Assembly: GCA_038144425.1 (NCBI GenBank)
Contig: JAYQNS010000002.1
Location: 434,001-498,000, forward strand
DNA: 64,000 bases
Reading direction: 5' to 3'
Source: Salivita marina
GTDB taxonomy: Bacteria > Pseudomonadota > Gammaproteobacteria > Pseudomonadales > Azotimanducaceae
Below the pieces are notes generated by a model that saw only the letters and a program-made list of their open reading frames with translations, was not told the DNA's origin and made no database searches. The first letter of the stretch is position 1. Each line of letters begins with the position of its first letter. Of the stretch, positions 16,315 through 24,602 are shown piece by piece. Made by a program: the position numbers and the translations under genes.

Positions 16315-16345
16315 AAAAAGCCCCGGTTCCCCGGGGTTTTTTTTT
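16315..16345 (+). terminator. Intrinsic terminator after rpmA
   Basis: CCCCGG, loop TTCC, CCGGGG followed by nine T. Preceding A residues extend the stem. It separates rplU-rpmA from obgE. Confidence 0.9.
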
Positions 16346-16383
16346 GCCTGGCGCGGCGCCGTGGTTTGGGAGAAAGGGGCAAC

Positions 16384-17571
16384 ATGAAGTTCGTAGACGA
16401 GGCGGTGATTCGCGTCGAGGCGGGCAAGGGCGGAGACGGATGCTTGTCTTTCCTTCGGGCGAAGAATTTGGCTAAGGGCGGTCCCGACGGAGGGAATGGC
16501 GGCGACGGGGGCGATGTGATCCTCTGCGCCGAAGCTGCCCTCAATACGCTCGTGGATTTTCGCTTTCAGCCGCGCTACCGAGCGAAGGCAGGGCAAGCGG
16601 GCGCGGGCCGGGAGATGACCGGGCGACGAGGCGAGGATGCGCTCGTGAAGGTGCCCGTGGGCACGACGGTCATCGACGAAGAAACCCTCGAGCCCCTCGG
16701 CGATCTCACCGAGCCTGGCCAGACCCTTCGCGTCGCAGCGGGGGGGCGCCACGGACTCGGTAACACGGTGTTTAAAAGCTCGGTGAACCGGGCCCCACGG
16801 CGCACCACCAAGGGAACGGTTGGGGAAGTGCGCAATCTGCGCCTTCAACTTAAATTGATCGCCGACGTGGGCCTCCTGGGCCTGCCCAACGCGGGGAAAT
16901 CCACGCTCATTCGCGCCGTTTCGGCGGCGAGGCCCAAGGTGGCTGATTACCCCTTCACCACCCTGGTGCCCAACCTTGGCTCCGTGCGCATCAGCGCGGA
17001 ACGCAGTTTCGTGATGGCCGACGTCCCAGGCTTGATCGTTGGCGCCGCGGAGGGCGCAGGGCTCGGCACGCGTTTCCTTCGCCATCTTTCGCGCACTCGC
17101 ATCCTGTATCACGTGGTGGACATGCTTCCCATTGATGGTAGCGATCCCGCGGAGAATTTATTCGCCCTGGAACAGGAGCTCGCCCGCTTCAGCCCAGCGC
17201 TCGCCCGTCGTCCCCGATGGCTCGTGCTGAACAAGCGCGATGCGCTAGATGAAGAAGGGCGAGCCGTTGTGCGTGAGTCCTGCAAAGCTGTACTTCCAGA
17301 GGCACCCGCCTTCGAAATCTCTGCGGTTACCGGTGAGGGCACGGAGGCCCTGTGCTATGCCACCGCAGAGGCGCTAGAGGATCAGCGGCTCCGGGAACTC
17401 GAGGATCCGATGCGGCGGGAAGCGGAGGTCGCCCTGCAGGCGGCCATCGACGAGGATCTGCTGGCTCGCACTGCGGAAGCGCGCCGCCAGCGCCTAGGGG
17501 CTTTCCTAGACAAGGACGAAGACGACGACGAAGACGATAACAGTGACGTCGAGGTGCACTATGTCCGCTGA
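16384..17571 (+). CDS. obgE: Obg family GTPase (CgtA)
   Basis: A 395-residue GTPase. The glycine-rich Obg domain fills residues 1-158 (KGGPDGGNGGDGGDV is typical). The G domain follows with P-loop GLPNAGKST (near 166), the switch region DYPFTTLVPNLG, DVPGLIVGAAEG and NKRD near 283. The C-terminal tail is a run of Asp/Glu, as in gammaproteobacterial Obg. It acts in 50S subunit maturation and the stress response. The ATG at 16384 has AGAAAGGGG upstream, and an in-frame GTG-type start at 16366 is less likely. It overlaps proB by 11 bases, so the two are translationally coupled. Confidence 0.96.
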   Translation: MKFVDEAVIRVEAGKGGDGCLSFLRAKNLAKGGPDGGNGGDGGDVILCAEAALNTLVDFRFQPRYRAKAGQAGAGREMTGRRGEDALVKVPVGTTVIDEETLEPLGDLTEPGQTLRVAAGGRHGLGNTVFKSSVNRAPRRTTKGTVGEVRNLRLQLKLIADVGLLGLPNAGKSTLIRAVSAARPKVADYPFTTLVPNLGSVRISAERSFVMADVPGLIVGAAEGAGLGTRFLRHLSRTRILYHVVDMLPIDGSDPAENLFALEQELARFSPALARRPRWLVLNKRDALDEEGRAVVRESCKAVLPEAPAFEISAVTGEGTEALCYATAEALEDQRLRELEDPMRREAEVALQAAIDEDLLARTAEARRQRLGAFLDKDEDDDEDDNSDVEVHYVR

Positions 17572-18748
17572 GGGGACGGCCGGGGCTACCGCTAGGGACA
17601 CCAGGTCCGATAGGGCCAGCGAGGCCTTGGGCGCTGAGCGCCTGCGGGACGCCCGACGGTGGGTCGTCAAAATTGGCAGCGCCCTGCTGACGGCGGATGG
17701 TGCCGGGCTGGATTTGTCCGTAATGGCCAGCTGGGCTCGGGCTCTCGAGCCCTGCTTGGCCCGGGGCGATGAAATGATTTTGGTGAGTTCCGGAGCCGTT
17801 GCCGAGGGGGCAAGGCGCCTCGGCTATGCGCAACGCCCAACCACCCTCGAAGCCATTCAGGCCGCAGCTGCGGTGGGTCAGGTGGGTCTTATTGATGCCT
17901 GGGCTACGGTGCTCGGTGCCGTGGGCCGCGCCGTGGGTCTGGTGCTGCTGACGCACGATGATCTCGCGGATCGGACCCGCTATCTCAATGCGCGTGGCAC
18001 GCTGCGGACCCTTCTGGCTCAGGGTGCTATTCCCGTGATCAATGAAAATGACACCGTGGCGACAGAAGAGCTGCGTTTTGGCGATAACGATACGCTCGCG
18101 GCGCTCGTGGCAAATCTCATGGCCGCTGATGTGTTGGTGCTTATGACTGACCAAAAGGGGCTGAGGCTGCGCGATCCACGAATTGACCCCTCGTCCCCAG
18201 TGCTGACCGCAGCGGCAGCGGGGGATCCACGCCTCGACGCCATGGCTGGCCCCTCCGGGGGGGCGCTGGGGCGGGGCGGGATGGTGACGAAGGTTCGGGC
18301 CGCGCGCCTGGCGGCCCGCTCCGGCGCGGTGACAGCGATTGTGGGGGGGCGCACCCCCGAGGCGCTGACTTCGCTGCTTTCCGGCGAGCCTGCGGGAACC
18401 TTGCTACTGCCCGATCAGGCGCCTTTGGCGGCGCGGAAGCAATGGATTGCGGGGCAACTTCAAACCCGGGGGACCGTGGTGCTCGATGGTGGCGCCGTTC
18501 GTGCGGTCCAGGCCCAGGGACGGAGTCTCTTGGCCGTTGGGGTTCGCGCTCTCCGGGGGCAGTTTTCCCGCGGCGAGGTCGTTGCCTGTGAAGACGAAGC
18601 AGGGCAGGTCATCGCCCGTGGCCTGGTGAATTTCAGTGCAGAGGAGCTGGGCTTGATTCTAGGTGCGGCGACTGACGAGATTGCCACGCGCCTCGGTTAT
18701 CCGGGCGCGCAGGAGGTCATCCACCGAGACGATCTGGTGGTGCTTTGA
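17561..18748 (+). CDS. proB: Glutamate 5-kinase
   Basis: A 395-residue enzyme with an amino-acid-kinase domain followed by a C-terminal PUA domain, the long bacterial form. Visible motifs are VVKIGSALLT near residue 28, ILVSSGAVAEGARRLG, VINENDTVATEELRFGDND near 155-173, and GGMVTKVRAARLA near 240. It phosphorylates glutamate in the first step of proline synthesis, and the PUA domain is usually linked to feedback control by proline. The ATG lies inside the end of obgE. It has an N-terminal extension of about 25 residues before the kinase core. It ends four bases from convergent rpsT. Confidence 0.95.
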   Translation: MSAEGTAGATARDTRSDRASEALGAERLRDARRWVVKIGSALLTADGAGLDLSVMASWARALEPCLARGDEMILVSSGAVAEGARRLGYAQRPTTLEAIQAAAAVGQVGLIDAWATVLGAVGRAVGLVLLTHDDLADRTRYLNARGTLRTLLAQGAIPVINENDTVATEELRFGDNDTLAALVANLMAADVLVLMTDQKGLRLRDPRIDPSSPVLTAAAAGDPRLDAMAGPSGGALGRGGMVTKVRAARLAARSGAVTAIVGGRTPEALTSLLSGEPAGTLLLPDQAPLAARKQWIAGQLQTRGTVVLDGGAVRAVQAQGRSLLAVGVRALRGQFSRGEVVACEDEAGQVIARGLVNFSAEELGLILGAATDEIATRLGYPGAQEVIHRDDLVVL

Positions 18749-18752
18749 GGTG

Positions 18753-19019
18753 CTAGCCCTTGAGGGCGTGAACCTGAGCGTTCAGCCGAGCCTTGTGGCG
18801 GGCGGCCTTGTTCTTATGAAGAATGCCCTTATCAGCCATGCGATCGATCACTGGGACCGCGGCCTGATAGGCTGCCGTGGCGTTGTTGTAGTCACCGCCG
18901 GCAATGGTCGCTTGGACCTTTTTGATCGCAGTGCGCACCATGGAGCGCAGGCTGGCGTTATGTTGGCGACGCTTTTCCGCTTGGCGGGCGCGCTTTTTAG
19001 CAGTTGCAGTATTCGCCAC
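18753..19019 (-). CDS. rpsT: 30S ribosomal protein S20
   Basis: An 88-residue, Ala/Lys/Arg-rich helical protein starting MANTATAKKRARQAEKRR, the standard S20 N-terminus and length. S20 binds 16S rRNA early in 30S assembly. It is a single-gene unit, convergent with proB and divergent from murJ, which is the common location in gammaproteobacteria. A good sigma-70 promoter lies about 45 bases upstream on its strand. Confidence 0.97.
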   Translation of the reverse strand: MANTATAKKRARQAEKRRQHNASLRSMVRTAIKKVQATIAGGDYNNATAAYQAAVPVIDRMADKGILHKNKAARHKARLNAQVHALKG

Positions 19020-19060
19020 GGGGAATCTCCGAATCGCGGGCGTTGCTTGAAAGGCGCGGT

Positions 19061-19089
19061 AATATGCCGATGGCCTGGGACCTTGTCAA
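19061..19089 (-). promoter_or_regulatory. Sigma-70 promoter of rpsT
   Basis: On the minus strand, a perfect TTGACA -35 box (19089-19084), a 17-base spacer and CATATT (19066-19061). Confidence 0.7.
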
Positions 19090-19140
19090 TGTATAGCGCG
19101 GTGGGGGCGGCACTGCCATTGCCAAAGGGAGGCCACGCCC

Positions 19141-20694
19141 GTGAGCGGTGAAGCACAGGGAGGCTTGGGGCGGCGCTCTGCTCTAGTGGGCGCCATGACC
19201 AGCCTGTCCCGGGTGCTGGGGCTGCTGCGGGACGTGGTGCTCGCTCAGCTGCTCGGGGCCCAGCCCGCGGCCGACGCTTTCTATGTGGCCTTCAAGATTC
19301 CGAACTTCTTTCGGCGCATGTTCGCCGAAGGGGCCTTCTCCCAGGGGTTCGTACCCGTGCTTACGGCGGCGCGGCAGAGCGATCCGCCGGAGGCTGCCCA
19401 GCGCCTCGTGGCCGCCGTGGCTGGGGCCCTGGGGCTCCTTTTGCTGGCGTTGACGGCGTCGGCGATGATCTTTAGCGAAGCGGTCATTGGGCTTTTTGCG
19501 CCTGGGCTCGGCGCCGATTCCCGCGGCGAGCTTGCCGCCGAACTGCTGGTGCTAACCGCGCCCTATCTCTTTTTTATCTCCCTTACCGCCCTCGCGGCGG
19601 GGGTGCAAAACGTTCACGGCGCTTTTGCGCGTCCCGCGATCACGCCGATCTGGCTCAACATCTGTCTGCTGGGAGCGGCCTGGGGCCTGGCGCCCTGGCT
19701 GGGGCGCCCAGCCCTCGCCCTGGCCTGGGGTGTGCTCCTGGCGGGGATCGTACAGTTTCTCTTTCAACTGCCGGCGCTGGCGCGCCTCGGCTATCTACGC
19801 TGGCCTCGGCTCGAGCTGAACCACCCGGGAGTCCGGCGCATCGGGGTGCTGATGTTGCCTGCCCTTTTCGCTGCCTCTGTCAGCCAAATCAATTTGCTCA
19901 TCGATACGATTTTGGCGTCCTTGCTCCAGAGCGGAAGCGTGTCTTGGCTCTACTACGGGGACCGGCTCATGGAGCTGCCCCTGGGCATCTTCGCGATCGC
20001 CCTTGGCACCGTGCTGTTGCCGCGCCTCTCTCAACATCACAGCGCCGGGGATCGCGCCGGCTTTAGCCACGCCCTCGATCTTGGCCTCCGTCTGGCCTTG
20101 TTGCTCACCGTGCCGGCGGCGGTGGCGCTGGCGGTGCTCGCACAGCCACTTATGGGCACCCTGTTCCAGTACGGCGCCATGACGCCGGCGGACGCGCAGG
20201 CCGCTGCGGCGGCGCTCCAGGCCTATGCCCTGGGGCTTCTAGGCTTTACTGGGATTAAGGTGCTGGCGCCCGCGTTCTTTGCCCGGCAGGACACGAAAAC
20301 CCCGGTGCGCTTCGCCACGGTGGCCGTGGGGTCGAACATTGCACTTAATCTGCTTTTGATTGGCCCCCTGGCGCACGTGGGGCTGGCTCTGGCCACCGGA
20401 CTTGCGGCGCTTCTGCAAGCGGGGCTTCTCGCTCGGGCCCTGCTTCTCCGAGGGATTTGGGCGCCCGCGCCGGGCCTTGGGCGCTTCTGCTTTGCCTTGC
20501 TTCTCGCCACCTCAGCCATGGCCTTGGCACTGTTTTTTGCGCTCCCTGCCGCGGGGTTTTGGTTCACGGCACCGCCGCTGTTCCGGGGGGCGGCGCTGGC
20601 GGGGCTCGTAGCTCTGGGGCTGGTTGTCTACACCGGCGCGCTGACCCTTGCGGGCTATGGGCCCCGGTGGCTTCGGACGCTTCTCGCCGAGTAG
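19141..20694 (+). CDS. murJ: Lipid II flippase MurJ
   Basis: A 517-residue, very hydrophobic protein with about 14 membrane helices, of the MOP exporter superfamily. The start region SRVLGLLRDVVLAQLLGAQPAADAF is split here by family-typical residues: LGLLRD near residue 22, and NFFRRMFAEGAFSQGF near 55-70, the MurJ signature. It flips lipid II across the inner membrane for peptidoglycan synthesis. The frame begins with GTG at 19141, preceded by AAAGGGAGG. It heads a rightward run with ribF, lspA, fkpB and ispH. Confidence 0.95.
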   Translation: MSGEAQGGLGRRSALVGAMTSLSRVLGLLRDVVLAQLLGAQPAADAFYVAFKIPNFFRRMFAEGAFSQGFVPVLTAARQSDPPEAAQRLVAAVAGALGLLLLALTASAMIFSEAVIGLFAPGLGADSRGELAAELLVLTAPYLFFISLTALAAGVQNVHGAFARPAITPIWLNICLLGAAWGLAPWLGRPALALAWGVLLAGIVQFLFQLPALARLGYLRWPRLELNHPGVRRIGVLMLPALFAASVSQINLLIDTILASLLQSGSVSWLYYGDRLMELPLGIFAIALGTVLLPRLSQHHSAGDRAGFSHALDLGLRLALLLTVPAAVALAVLAQPLMGTLFQYGAMTPADAQAAAAALQAYALGLLGFTGIKVLAPAFFARQDTKTPVRFATVAVGSNIALNLLLIGPLAHVGLALATGLAALLQAGLLARALLLRGIWAPAPGLGRFCFALLLATSAMALALFFALPAAGFWFTAPPLFRGAALAGLVALGLVVYTGALTLAGYGPRWLRTLLAE

Positions 20695-20758
20695 GTGAGC
20701 TTCCCCCATGCGCCCCGTATACTGCAGTCGTGAACGATAAGCCTTAGGAGCCTGCCCG

Positions 20759-21694
20759 GTGGAACTCATCCGAGGGATGCATAACGTGCGTCCGGCGCAT
20801 CGCGGGTGCGTGGCGACCATTGGCAACTTCGACGGAGTTCACCGGGGGCATCAGGCCATTCTCCAAGCCCTGAAGGCCCGGGCTCAGGAATCGGGATGTA
20901 AAACTGCGCTCCTTACCTTCGAGCCCCAGCCTCGGGAATTCTTCCAGGGCCAGGAGGTGCCCGCGCGGCTAACCCGGCTGCGGGAAAAGTGGGCGCGCTT
21001 AAAGGCCTTTGGCGTCGATCTCCTTGTGCTCTTGCCCTTTAACGAAGCGCTCGCGAACAGTGATCCTGAAGCTTGGGCGCGTTCCGTGTTTGTTGATGGC
21101 CTCGCGGTGCGTCATGTGCTTGTGGGAGACGATTTTCGCTTTGGACACCAGCGGCGAGGTGATGGCACTTTGCTTCGAGCCCTTGGCGCGGAGGCAGGCT
21201 TTACGGTTGCTGCCACGCCCACGGTACGGGAGGGCGGGGAGCGCATCTCCTCAAGCCGTATCCGCGCATGCTTAGCCGAGGCCGACTTCGCGGCAGCGGA
21301 GCGGCTTTTGGGGGCGCCCTACAGCATCACCGGTCGCGTGGTCTACGGGCGCCAGCTCGGGCGGACTCTGTCTATGCCAACGGCTAATCTGCGCCTTCAG
21401 CGCTATCGCTCCCCCTTGAACGGAGTCTTCGCGGTCGTTGTGGAGGGGCTCGAACGTCCCTATGGCGGCGTATGCAATATCGGCGTCCGGCCCACGGTTG
21501 AGGGGCGGGAGCCGCTCCTGGAAGCTCACCTCTTTGATTTTGATGGGTCCCTATATGGTCAACTCTTGACCGTGCGTTTTCTCGAAAAGATTCGGGACGA
21601 ACAGCGCTTTGACGGCCTTGAGGCCCTTCAGAGGCAAATCCACCGGGACGCTGCAGCGGCCCGGGCTCGCTGGGCTCAGGAGTCTGCCTCTTGA
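20759..21694 (+). CDS. ribF: Bifunctional riboflavin kinase/FAD synthetase
   Basis: A 311-residue enzyme. The N-terminal FAD-synthetase domain shows GNFDGVHRGHQAIL near residue 22 and ISSSRIR near 163. The C-terminal riboflavin kinase domain shows GRTLSMPTANL near 200, the PTAN signature. It makes FMN and FAD. The frame starts with GTG at 20759 after TTAGGAG, and a TATACT box lies 36 bases upstream. Its TGA overlaps the TTG start of lspA. In relatives ileS normally lies between these two genes. Confidence 0.95.
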   Translation: MELIRGMHNVRPAHRGCVATIGNFDGVHRGHQAILQALKARAQESGCKTALLTFEPQPREFFQGQEVPARLTRLREKWARLKAFGVDLLVLLPFNEALANSDPEAWARSVFVDGLAVRHVLVGDDFRFGHQRRGDGTLLRALGAEAGFTVAATPTVREGGERISSSRIRACLAEADFAAAERLLGAPYSITGRVVYGRQLGRTLSMPTANLRLQRYRSPLNGVFAVVVEGLERPYGGVCNIGVRPTVEGREPLLEAHLFDFDGSLYGQLLTVRFLEKIRDEQRFDGLEALQRQIHRDAAAARARWAQESAS

Positions 21695-22179
21695 GCCTCC
21701 GGAGGCAGGCCTTGGGGCTTGCGGGGCTGCTCCTGATCCTCGATCAGGGTACGAAAGCGCTGATCCGGGAAAGCCTCGCTCTGGGCGCGCGGATAGACCT
21801 CACGTCCTTTTTTGCCCTGGTTCACGTCGAGAATCGGGGCGCCGCCTTCTCCTTCCTTGCCGGGGCTTCTGGCTGGCAGCGCTGGTTTTTCCTAGCGTTG
21901 GCTGGGGGTTTCACCCTTTGGGTGCTCCGGGAGCTTCGAGCCCTGGGCGCCGAACAACGGGCCCTGGCCCTGACCTACGGGGCGCTGCTCGGAGGCGCCC
22001 TTGGCAACGCTCTGGATCGCGCCGCCTCCGGAGCTGTCACAGACTTTCTGCTTTTTCATTGGCAAAACCATTACTTTCCCGCATTTAATGTGGCAGATAG
22101 CGCGCTTACCGTAGCCGTCGTTGCCCTTATGCTCCTGTGGTGGAGAGACGGACACAACACGCCAGCGGAGGATTCGTGA
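21691..22179 (+). CDS. lspA: Lipoprotein signal peptidase (signal peptidase II)
   Basis: A 162-residue inner-membrane aspartyl protease with four helices. The catalytic aspartates are visible in GNALDRAASGAVTDF (about residues 109-123) and FNVADSALTV (near 131-140). ENRGAAFSFLAG near residue 47 is the third conserved block. It removes signal peptides from prolipoproteins such as BamD encoded nearby. The start is TTG at 21691, overlapping the ribF stop, with CAGGAG upstream. The end overlaps fkpB. Confidence 0.95.
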   Translation: MSLRRQALGLAGLLLILDQGTKALIRESLALGARIDLTSFFALVHVENRGAAFSFLAGASGWQRWFFLALAGGFTLWVLRELRALGAEQRALALTYGALLGGALGNALDRAASGAVTDFLLFHWQNHYFPAFNVADSALTVAVVALMLLWWRDGHNTPAEDS

Positions 22180-22631
22180 ACGCACTTGCCATCGGCCCGC
22201 AAACCCGGGTGACCCTTCACTTCGCGCTCCGCCTGCCCTCCGGGGAGGTGTTGGATTCTACCTTTGAGGGCAAGCCCGCGACCTTCACCATCGGGGATGG
22301 CAATTTGCCGGGGGGCTTTGAAGCCTGCCTGCTCGGGCTCCTAGCAGGCGCCTCCGAAACCTTCGAGGTGCCGCCAGAGCGCGCCTTCGGGCAGCCCAAT
22401 CCCAACAACGTTCAGCGCTTTCCGCGAGCCAACTTTGGTCCGGAACTGAGCCTCGAGCCGGGGCTGGTGCTCTCCTTCGCCGATGCGGCAAAGAGCGAGC
22501 TCCCTGGGGTGATTTCGGCTCTGGAAGACGATGAGGTGGTGGTGGACTTCAATCATCCCCTTGCTGGGCGTACGGTCACTTTTGAGGTTTCCGTCATCAC
22601 CGTGGAAGCGGTGGAGGAGCAACAGCCATGA
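22176..22631 (+). CDS. fkpB: FKBP-type peptidyl-prolyl isomerase (SlpA/FkpB type)
   Basis: A 151-residue FKBP with an inserted chaperone flap, the SlyD/SlpA layout: VTLHFALRLPSGEVLDSTFE, then GNLPGGFEACLLGLLAGA, the PPERAFGQPNP segment, and NHPLAGRTVTFEV at the end. It lacks the metal-binding His/Cys tail of SlyD, which supports the SlpA/FkpB type. The GTG at 22176 follows AGCGGAGG and overlaps the lspA stop; a longer GTG start at 22137 is less likely. It is cytoplasmic and helps protein folding at prolyl bonds. Confidence 0.93.
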   Translation: MNALAIGPQTRVTLHFALRLPSGEVLDSTFEGKPATFTIGDGNLPGGFEACLLGLLAGASETFEVPPERAFGQPNPNNVQRFPRANFGPELSLEPGLVLSFADAAKSELPGVISALEDDEVVVDFNHPLAGRTVTFEVSVITVEAVEEQQP

Positions 22632-23599
22632 ACCCCGAACCGCTGCAGGGGATGGACGTGAAGCTTGCAAACCCCCGGGGGTTCTGCGCCGGAGTCGATC
22701 GGGCCATCGATATTGTGGAGCGGGCCCTCGCCGCTTTTGGTCCTCCGGTCTACGTGCGTCACGAGGTGGTACATAATCGCACCGTGGTCGAAGATCTTCG
22801 CCAGCGCGGGGCTCGCTTTGTCGATGAGCTGGAGGAAGTCCCCGATGATTCCGTGGTGATCTTCAGTGCCCATGGCGTGCCTCGGTGGGTGCAGGAGGCC
22901 GCCGCGGCGCGTCAGCTTAAGGTCTTCGATGCCACCTGCCCCTTGGTGACCAAGGTGCACATGGAAGTCATGAAGTTCAGCCGCCAGGGTCGGGAATGCA
23001 TCCTCATTGGCCACGAAGGACACCCAGAGGTAGAGGGCACGCTGGGGCAGTTTGACCGCACCCAGGGCGGAGAGATGTACCTCGTAGAGGACGAAGCGGA
23101 CGTGGCCGCTTTGGCGGTCCGCAATCCGGAGGCGCTCTCCTTTGTGACCCAGACCACGCTGTCCGTGGACGACACTGCCAAGGTGATCGATGCCCTGCGC
23201 CAGCGCTTCCCTGCTATCGAGGGGCCCCGTAAGGACGATATTTGCTATGCCACGCAGAATCGTCAGGACTCCGTGCGAACCCTAGCGGCGCTCTGTGATG
23301 TCGTGCTCGTGGTGGGGTCCGCCAACTCTTCGAACTCCAACCGCCTTCGGGAACTGGCCGGGCGAGAAGGCGCGCGGGCCTTTTTGCTAGATGGCCCCGA
23401 AGGGCTGGAGTTGTCGTGGTTCGAGGGGGCACGGGCCATCGGCGTCACCGCCGGCGCTTCGGCGCCGGAGGATGTGGTCCAGGCCGTGGTGGCTCAGCTG
23501 CGGGCCTGGGGGGCAGCGGTGGCCGAGGAGCTCACCGGCACTCCGGAAACCATTACCTTCTCCTTACCGAAGGAGCTGAGGGTTGTTGCCCTCGATTAG
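22628..23599 (+). CDS. ispH: 4-hydroxy-3-methylbut-2-enyl diphosphate reductase
   Basis: A 323-residue iron-sulfur enzyme that makes IPP and DMAPP in the last step of the MEP pathway. The three cluster cysteines are in NPRGFCAGVDRA (near residue 19), FDATCPLVTKVH (near 103) and KDDICYATQNRQ (near 204). GSANSSNSNRL and AGASAPEDVV are the substrate-binding blocks. The ATG overlaps the fkpB stop by four bases, with GGAGG upstream. Its 3' end overlaps the pilE-like start by 17 bases. Confidence 0.96.
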   Translation: MNPEPLQGMDVKLANPRGFCAGVDRAIDIVERALAAFGPPVYVRHEVVHNRTVVEDLRQRGARFVDELEEVPDDSVVIFSAHGVPRWVQEAAAARQLKVFDATCPLVTKVHMEVMKFSRQGRECILIGHEGHPEVEGTLGQFDRTQGGEMYLVEDEADVAALAVRNPEALSFVTQTTLSVDDTAKVIDALRQRFPAIEGPRKDDICYATQNRQDSVRTLAALCDVVLVVGSANSSNSNRLRELAGREGARAFLLDGPEGLELSWFEGARAIGVTAGASAPEDVVQAVVAQLRAWGAAVAEELTGTPETITFSLPKELRVVALD

Positions 23600-24011
23600 G
23601 CCCCGGGGCTTTACGCTCTTGGAGCTCCTCGTGGTGATGGTACTTCTGGCCCTACTGGCTTCGTTGGCGCTCCCCAGCTACCGAGACTATCAGCGGAACG
23701 GCTATCGGAGTGCGGCCATCGCTGATCTAGGGCGTTGTGCCCAGGCGCTGGAGCGCTTTCGAGTGACTAAGCTCACCTATGTGAATGCCCAGCTGGCCAT
23801 GCTTTGTGGCAGTCAGTCACCCCGTCAGGGGGAGGCGCGCTACACCCTCACCTTGAGTGGCTTGAGCGCTACGGACTACGTGCTGCTGGCCTCTCCTCAG
23901 GGCGCCCAGGCCGAGGACGGCGCTCTGCGCCTTCAAGCCTCCGGGGTCCGGCACTGGGATCGCAACAACAACGGTCGTTTTGAAGAAAATGAAGTCTCCT
24001 GGCAGTTTTAA
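23583..24011 (+). CDS. pilE: Type IV pilin / minor pilin, PilE-like
   Basis: A 142-residue prepilin. The class III signal is short, and the cleavage site is PRG/FTLLELLVVM with the required Glu at +5, followed by a hydrophobic helix and a small globular head with two cysteines (near residues 60 and 79). It would be cut by PilD and added to type IV pili as a minor subunit. It starts at TTG (23583, or the next TTG at 23586) inside the end of ispH, with AAGGAG upstream. It leads a pilE-pilV-pilW-pilX group. In Pseudomonas the minor pilin cluster is also next to ispH but is arranged differently. Confidence 0.88.
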   Translation: MLPSIRPRGFTLLELLVVMVLLALLASLALPSYRDYQRNGYRSAAIADLGRCAQALERFRVTKLTYVNAQLAMLCGSQSPRQGEARYTLTLSGLSATDYVLLASPQGAQAEDGALRLQASGVRHWDRNNNGRFEENEVSWQF

Positions 24012-24136
24012 GAGCAAGGGAGACCCAACTCCCCGGGGCACGGATGACGTCCGGCTGCGTTTCGCCGGATCCTTCGGAGCAGGGCTTGAGCTATCCCGGG
24101 GGCGGAGCAGGCGGGTCCTCCGCCTAGCGATGAGCG

Positions 24137-24574
24137 GTGCCTAGGCTTGGGGGCTTTTCTCTCCTCGAAGTGCTGGTGGCCATGACCCTCCTTGCCCTGG
24201 GGGTACTCGGCATGGGGAGCCTGCAGCTTTCCGTGCTTCGTGCCCAGCAGGGGAGCCTGGAGCGAACCCAGGCCACAATTTTGGCGGAAGACCTTCTCGA
24301 ACGCGCGTGGCTCAATCCCAGGCAAAGCTATGCATTAGGTTTTGATGCGGAGCCGCCAAGCAGCGTCGATTGCGGGTCCCAAAGCTGCACCCCGGCCCAG
24401 CTCAGAAGCTTTGATCAGGCCCAATGGCTGCGAGCGCTGGCGAGCACCCTGCCCGAGGGTGACGGGGCCGTGGAGGAGTCGGGCCTCGAGCGTCGGGTCA
24501 CGGTACGCTGGCGGGAGGGGCCCGGTAGCCCCCTCCTGTCCCTATCCCTCCTAACCCTAGGCGCAACGCCGTGA
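24137..24574 (+). CDS. pilV: Type IV pilus minor pilin PilV
   Basis: A 145-residue prepilin with LGG/FSLLEVLVAMTLLALGVLG at the N-terminus and a PilV-like C-terminal region (DCGSQSCTPAQLRSFDQAQW near residue 75, the typical cysteine pair followed by QL and W). It starts at GTG 24137. An ATG seven bases upstream is out of frame and stops after four codons. A 125-base gap separates it from pilE, and its TGA overlaps the expected GTG start of pilW. It would form part of the priming complex at the pilus tip with PilW, PilX and FimT/FimU. Confidence 0.88.
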   Translation: MPRLGGFSLLEVLVAMTLLALGVLGMGSLQLSVLRAQQGSLERTQATILAEDLLERAWLNPRQSYALGFDAEPPSSVDCGSQSCTPAQLRSFDQAQWLRALASTLPEGDGAVEESGLERRVTVRWREGPGSPLLSLSLLTLGATP

Positions 24575-24602
24575 ACGCCCGGGGGTCACGCTGATTGAGC
24601 TT

